8,372 nt of DNA from assembly GCA_036272735.1 (NCBI GenBank), contig DATAYF010000112.1, forward strand, positions 1-8,372, written 5' to 3'. The stretch is from DATAYF01 sp036272735 (GTDB taxonomy: Bacteria > Chloroflexota > Ktedonobacteria > Ktedonobacterales > Ktedonobacteraceae). Shown here in pieces: positions 5,151-8,372 of the stretch (positions within the stretch are counted from its first letter, which is position 1; the number at the start of each line of letters is the position of its first letter). The notes under the pieces were generated by a model that saw nothing but the letters and a program-made list of their open reading frames with translations, searched no databases and had not been told where the DNA came from. A program made the translations under genes and the position numbers.

Positions 5151-5555
5151 GCAAGGTCGTGATGAGGTTTGCCTCTTTTCCTTCTTCTTCTTTTGCAAGT
5201 CAATTGGCAGTTGACCCACTAGTGCAACCCGAACGCGATTGATCTGGCTGATACTAACACGCAGATTAAACCGTTTTTGAAGTGCGATCTGAATGCTTGA
5301 GCTGGGCGTAGAAGGGGCCTCTCGGCAAGACATTTCGAGAAGAGTTCGTGCCTCTCCACGCAGTTTGCTGGGATGACCGTGCCGTCCATCGGAGAGCGCC
5401 TCCTTGCCCTGCTGTCGAAAGGCCTTCAAAAGCCGATAGGCGTTCGACTGACTGATCTGCAACCCAGCAGTTGTTGCTGCTGTACGCCATGTCTGACCTT
5501 GCTGCATACAGGCCACCAGGTGGACCTTCGCCGCCTGATATTGTTCCTTATCCAT
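5145..5555 (-). pseudogene. Helix-turn-helix transposase N-terminal fragment with a hybrid tail
   Basis: Residues 1-111 (5555 down to about 5222) look like the DNA-binding N-terminus of a transposase. There is an HTH around TWRTAATTAGLQISQSNAYRLL (22-43), a basic linker DGRHGHPSKLRG, then a winged-helix segment ending SISQINRVRVAL. No DDE catalytic part follows. At TA 5220-5221 the frame passes into the IS630-derived miniature element and then the cassette end. Together these add an unrelated Lys-rich tail of about 25 residues before a stop at 5145-5147. Joining the DNA across all insertions does not restore a longer transposase frame, so the gene was probably already truncated. Start ATG 5555 has only a distant GAGGAT upstream. 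It is most likely a remnant; a stand-alone DNA-binding protein cannot be excluded. Confidence 0.65.
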
Positions 5556-5728
5556 CTCTTGATCCCATCCTCTGTTCTGGTTTCAGTTGTTCTGGGAAAA
5601 GCACTATGTGTGCTGCTCTCGACCCTTCAAGGACTGTCCGTTGGTGCGCATTTCTGATGTGCAGGAATCGCGTGCGATGTGACCCGCCTTCCATCCTCAT
5701 GAAAAGAGGACTGGTGAGGTCTTTCTGA

Positions 5729-6670
5729 CTAGCGTTTTCGCAGCCTGATCTCCTGGATGAGATGATTGGCACTCTTTTTGAGAATCAGATGAGCGCGTTC
5801 GCGGGTCGGTAGAATATTTTCGTGCAGATTGGGGACGTTGATCTCATGCCAGATGCCTCTGGCGGTCTGGATCGCCTCTTCAACAGAGAGTTGTGCGAAG
5901 CGGGTGAAGAAGGAAGAAGGATCTCGGAAGGCCGTCTCGCGAAACGTGAGGAAGCGCTCGATATACCACTGCTCAAGGTCGCGCTCATCGGCATCAACAT
6001 AGATGGTGAAGTCGAAAAAGTCGGAGACAAAGAGGCGCTGTCTCTGATGCACGTGCTCATTTCTGCGGAGAATGTTGAGTCCCTCAACGATCAGAATATC
6101 GGGCTGGTGAATGACCTGTTGCTGGTCGGGCACAATATCATAAGTCAGATGCGAGTAGACCGGGGCGCTGACCTGTGGCCTGCCCGCTTTGACCTCGGCC
6201 AGGAAGCGCACGAGCCGACGCAGATCATAGCTTTCTGGAAAGCCCTTGCGCCTCATCAGGCCACGCTCCAGCAACAGACGGTTCGGAAAGAGAAACCCAT
6301 CGGTTGTGATGAGGTCTACGTGTGGATGTGAAGGCCAATCCGCTAGGAGCGCCTGGAGCAAGCGGGCTGTGGTGCTCTTACCGACGCAGACACTGCCTGC
6401 CAGGCCAATGAAGTAGGGAACTTGGGCCGTGGTCTCCTCCAGGAAGGTGTTGGTCGCAGCGTGGAGCTTCTGCGTAGCGGTGACGTAGAGGTTCAGCAAA
6501 CGAGAAAGGGGAAGGTAGATCTGCTCGACTTCTTTGGAGGAGAGACGATCATTCATACTGCGCAGAGAGGCAAGGCGCTCTTCAGAGAGGGTCAAAGGCG
6601 TATGTGCGCGGCGGAGCGCCCACGTCTCGCGCGAAAAGATGATGTAGCGAGAAAGCAGCGTTTCCTCCAT
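5729..6670 (-). CDS. coaA: Type I pantothenate kinase, 313 aa
   Basis: Phosphorylates pantothenate with ATP to 4'-phosphopantothenate, the first and usually rate-setting step of coenzyme A synthesis, in the cytosol. The protein matches bacterial CoaA along its whole length (E. coli 316 aa). It has Walker A GSVCVGKST (residues 92-100), LITTDGFLFPN with D124, RGLMRRKGFPESYD (136-149), SAPVYSHLTYDIVPD (168-182) with Y172 and H174, DILIVEGLN (191-199), FVSDFFDFTIYVDA, and the C-terminal NILPTRERAHLILKKSANH. Start ATG 6670 has GAGGA 8-9 nt upstream, overlapping the stop codon of the preceding gene. The 11-bp gap indicates co-transcription with the hydrolase gene at 6682. No truncation is seen. CoA feedback binding is known for this family, but regulation here cannot be read from sequence. 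Confidence 0.97.
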   Translation of the reverse strand: MEETLLSRYIIFSRETWALRRAHTPLTLSEERLASLRSMNDRLSSKEVEQIYLPLSRLLNLYVTATQKLHAATNTFLEETTAQVPYFIGLAGSVCVGKSTTARLLQALLADWPSHPHVDLITTDGFLFPNRLLLERGLMRRKGFPESYDLRRLVRFLAEVKAGRPQVSAPVYSHLTYDIVPDQQQVIHQPDILIVEGLNILRRNEHVHQRQRLFVSDFFDFTIYVDADERDLEQWYIERFLTFRETAFRDPSSFFTRFAQLSVEEAIQTARGIWHEINVPNLHENILPTRERAHLILKKSANHLIQEIRLRKR

Positions 6671-6681
6671 GAGAACATTCC

Positions 6682-7644
6682 TCAGTGTTTTGACTCCTCC
6701 TGCTGCACGGCTGGAACGCCATGCAGAGCTGTTGCGCTGCGCACGGCTTTGACAACGGCTCGCGCTAGTATGCTCGCCGCCGCTGCACCAATCGTACTGA
6801 CCTGTACTGCTGTCAGGGCAGGATCAGGATACGCCTGAGCTTCCGATCCCAGGGCGAGAGTAAAGATGGTGTCTCCGTCAAAGAGTGTATGCACGGGTCG
6901 AATCGCTTGGGCCAAGCCATCATGCGCCATGTGTGCGACCTTGTTTGTCCACTCCTTGCTGAGTGAGGCGTTCGTCGCTACCACGGCAATCGTGCTATTG
7001 CCAAAGGGATTGGACACCTGGGGTTCCTTCTCTCTTGAATGGTGTTCACCCGCGACGAGTTGCCCGGTCTCTTGATCGAAGATGTCCCCCACGGCATTGA
7101 CGACGACGAGTGCCCCGACGAGGGTGCCATCAGCAAGCTTCATACTGGCTGAACCCAGACCTCCCTTCGTCGAGTGGGTCGGGTCGAAGAGCTTGCCAAT
7201 CGTTGCTCCTGTGCCAGCGCCAACGCTCCCTTGTGCCAGAGGACCGCTGCTCGCCTGTTCACAGGCGCGATAGCCCGCACTGGCATCGGGGCGGATGGTG
7301 GCTGAGCCGAGAGCGAGATCGAAGATCGCTGCTGCTGGCACGATTGGCACCCGCGCAACGCCTGTCTCCAAGCCAATGCCTCGCTCTTCCAGGTAGCGCA
7401 TCACGCCACTAGCCGCCTCCAGCCCGAAGGCGCTGCCACCGCTGAGCAGAATGGCGTGGACCTGTTGCACCAGGTGCATGGGTCGCAGCAGATCGGTTTC
7501 GCGCGTGGCTGGTGCTCCGCCGCGCACATCGACCCCGCCAACGGCGGAGATGTCGCAGAGCACAACTGTACAACCAGTCCCTGCCTCCAGGTTGGTGTCA
7601 TGCCCAACACGGATTCCTGGGATATCGGTGATGTCATCGTACAT
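6682..7644 (-). CDS. P1/DmpA-family self-processing N-terminal-nucleophile hydrolase, 320 aa
   Basis: Belongs to the P1 (S58/DmpA) family, which includes D-/L-aminopeptidases, beta-peptidyl aminopeptidases and 6-aminohexanoate-oligomer hydrolases. These precursors cut themselves to expose an N-terminal Ser or Thr. Family blocks are seen in order: DIPGIRVGH (7-15), GCTVVLCD (24-31), GVDVRGGAPATRETDLL (37-53), LSGGSAFGLEAA (67-78), GSVGAGTGATIGK (139-151), and NPFGNSTIAVVATNA (212-226). The likely self-cleavage point is N216|S217. No signal peptide is present, so it is cytosolic. ATG 7644 is chosen over TTG 7665 because AGGAG sits 8 nt upstream. It is second in an operon with a thioesterase and coaA. 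The substrate is unknown; beta-amino or pantothenate-like amides are an attractive guess from context only. Confidence 0.88.
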   Translation of the reverse strand: MYDDITDIPGIRVGHDTNLEAGTGCTVVLCDISAVGGVDVRGGAPATRETDLLRPMHLVQQVHAILLSGGSAFGLEAASGVMRYLEERGIGLETGVARVPIVPAAAIFDLALGSATIRPDASAGYRACEQASSGPLAQGSVGAGTGATIGKLFDPTHSTKGGLGSASMKLADGTLVGALVVVNAVGDIFDQETGQLVAGEHHSREKEPQVSNPFGNSTIAVVATNASLSKEWTNKVAHMAHDGLAQAIRPVHTLFDGDTIFTLALGSEAQAYPDPALTAVQVSTIGAAAASILARAVVKAVRSATALHGVPAVQQEESKH

Positions 7645-7706
7645 AGTTCTCTCTCCTGTGCGCAAGAACAGACGACGGATGGCTTTCTCAGAGCACGCTT
7701 TCCAGC

Positions 7707-8135
7707 TTATCTGATCGTTTGGATCAGGACGGTGGCCGATGCCGTGGCGAGCAGTTGGCCTTCAAGAGTGCGCAGTTCCCCTTGTAAGAAGGCCACAAAT
7801 TTCCCTCGGTGAACGACCCGCCCCGAAGCTTGGAGTGGTCCGACACGTGCAGCATGAATGAAACTGACCTGCAACTCGATGGTAGGAGCAAATTCATCGG
7901 TTCCAAGCGTTGCCGCCAGCGTCGCCCCTAACGTATCGTCGAGCATGGCAGCCAGAAACCCTCCATGAATGATCCCGAAAGGATTGAGAAATTCCGGCCT
8001 CGCCTCAAAGACGACCGTAAGTGTTCCCTGCTCTGGATCGACCTCCAGGACTTTCCCTCCAAGGAGCAGGGCGGCTGGTGGAGAGGAAGTACGCCCTTCA
8101 AGAATATCCCAGAAGAGGCCTGTGCGCTGGTTCAT
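7707..8135 (-). CDS. PaaI-family hotdog thioesterase, 142 aa
   Basis: A hotdog-fold thioesterase of the PaaI/YiiD-like group, which hydrolyses acyl- or aryl-CoA thioesters to free acid and CoA. The core motif NPFGIIHGGFLAAMLDDTLG (residues 51-70) supplies the HGG turn (H57) and acidic residues D66/D67, one of which is expected to be catalytic. TIELQVSFIHAA (85-96) and RVVHRGKFVAFLQGEL (106-121) complete the fold. The length is usual for the family. ATG 8135 has AAGGAG 10 nt upstream; the frame is open to 8189 but that extension is basic, non-family sequence. It is the first gene of the operon, 62 bp ahead of the P1 hydrolase, downstream of the promoter at 8273-8302. The substrate cannot be told from sequence. 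Confidence 0.9.
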   Translation of the reverse strand: MNQRTGLFWDILEGRTSSPPAALLLGGKVLEVDPEQGTLTVVFEARPEFLNPFGIIHGGFLAAMLDDTLGATLAATLGTDEFAPTIELQVSFIHAARVGPLQASGRVVHRGKFVAFLQGELRTLEGQLLATASATVLIQTIR

Positions 8136-8165
8136 CCGTCGTGTTCTCCTTGGACGATCTCCTCT

Positions 8166-8184
8166 CCGAGCAACTGCTTGCTTT
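8166..8184. repeat. Promoter-region direct repeat, copy 1 (palindrome-containing)
   Basis: CCGAGCAACTGCTTGCTTT occurs here and at 8250-8268, exactly 84 bp apart. It contains AGCAA-N4-TTGCT, a possible operator. On the minus strand this copy is preceded by TATGAT (8190-8185), a fair -10, with only a weak -35 (TTCTCA) 18 nt further up. Confidence 0.6.
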
Positions 8185-8249
8185 ATCATAGAGTAAAAGC
8201 GCCTTTCATGAGAAATTACTGCTATAACCTCTCTCTATCCGCTCTATTT

Positions 8250-8268
8250 CCGAGCAACTGCTTGCTTT
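8250..8268. repeat. Promoter-region direct repeat, copy 2 (palindrome-containing)
   Basis: Identical 19-bp box to 8166-8184. It lies a few bases below the -10 of the main promoter, covering the expected RNA start, which is a classic repressor position. The similarity continues into AT-rich -10-like sequence, suggesting that a whole promoter-operator unit was duplicated. Confidence 0.65.
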
Positions 8269-8272
8269 TCCT

Positions 8273-8302
8273 AGTATAAAACCCCTTCAGGGTCGTTGTC
8301 AA
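8273..8302 (-). promoter_or_regulatory. Putative sigma70 promoter of the thioesterase-hydrolase-coaA operon
   Basis: On the minus strand TTGACA (8302-8297; 6 of 6 consensus) and TATACT (8278-8273; 5 of 6) are separated by 18 nt. The RNA would start near 8266 and carry a leader of about 130 nt before ATG 8135. No other minus-strand gene starts between this promoter and the thioesterase. Confidence 0.68.
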
Positions 8303-8372
8303 GGGAAGAAGCAAGACAGAGGGTTGCTCCTTGGGATTTCCTTCTCTCGCATTGCTTTTTGTGAGGAAACAT

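Larger units (their letters stand above)
3649..5219. mobile_element. ~120-bp IS630-derived miniature element, split by a later insertion
   Basis: After removing 3705-5150 and one copy of GCAAG, the pieces 3649-3704 and 5156-5219 join into about 120 bp flanked by TA (3647-3648 and 5220-5221). One tip, GTGGGTCAACTGCCAATTG on the minus strand from 5219, is the left tip of the IS630 element at 1167. The other, starting GTGAGCCGAAC at 3649 and running into CAAGGTCGTGATGAGGTT, aligns with ~68 bp of that element's right end (2485-2551). It is therefore a non-autonomous deletion derivative (MITE) of this IS630 group. The IS630 transposase next door could act on it (inference). Confidence 0.72.

Noticed and set aside
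5006..5203. Minus-strand frame across the right cassette end
   Set aside because: It runs through the terminal inverted repeat and the miniature element; no start signal or domain.
5667..5680. Short palindrome ATCGC-GT-GCGAT downstream of coaA as a terminator
   Set aside because: The stem is only 5 bp with a 2-base centre and no T-run; it is likely chance.
5822..6331. Plus-strand open frame of 169 codons
   Set aside because: It is fully antisense to coaA, whose identity is certain from many conserved blocks.
8264..8372. Minus-strand frame of ~35 codons at the right edge, and a possible plus-strand start at the last bases (GAGGAAACAT)
   Set aside because: The minus frame overlaps the operon promoter and has no domain; the plus-strand start would need sequence beyond the window.

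Overview
The window most likely comes from a bacterium with a large, IS-rich genome, plausibly Chloroflexota of the Ktedonobacteria type. The hints are an F420-type PPOX enzyme, the style of the transposases, the HicB/DinB protein and moderately high GC with AT-richer mobile patches. This assignment is inference only. Every gene I accept is on the minus strand. No tRNA, rRNA or CRISPR array was seen.

Right part (about 5729-8372): a compact minus-strand operon. A good sigma70-type promoter (TTGACA, 18 nt, TATACT at 8302-8273) precedes a PaaI-like hotdog thioesterase (7707-8135), a P1/DmpA-family self-processing hydrolase (6682-7644) and a type I pantothenate kinase, coaA (5729-6670). The last two genes are 11 bp apart. 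The promoter region carries a duplicated palindrome-containing box. The gene set suggests CoA or pantothenate turnover (inference).

Middle part (about 3649-5555): a nest of mobile DNA. An N-terminal fragment of a helix-turn-helix transposase gene ends at the TA target of a ~120-bp miniature element. That miniature element is an internally deleted relative of the IS630-family element elsewhere in the window. It is split by a 1446-bp unit (3705-5150) with 75-bp perfect inverted ends and a 5-bp target duplication (GCAAG). This unit has no transposase and carries one passenger gene, a PPOX/F420-type flavin-fold oxidoreductase. Its left end is in turn split by a 112-bp miniature element with 21-bp inverted ends and an 8-bp target duplication (GATTTTAG).

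Left part (1-3549): a complete IS630-family element (about 1167-2551), whose DDE transposase is split in two frames joined by an A8 run suited to -1 frameshifting. It abuts the 3' end of an extended-SDR epimerase/reductase gene (2551-3549). A second, related IS630 element runs off the left edge and abuts the 3' end of a gene for a HicB-like plus DinB-like two-domain protein (322-1008). In both cases the TAG stop codon of the host gene coincides with the TA-plus-G junction of the IS end.

The main candidate for something undescribed is the transposase-less, gene-carrying cassette at 3705-5150 and its layered insertion history.
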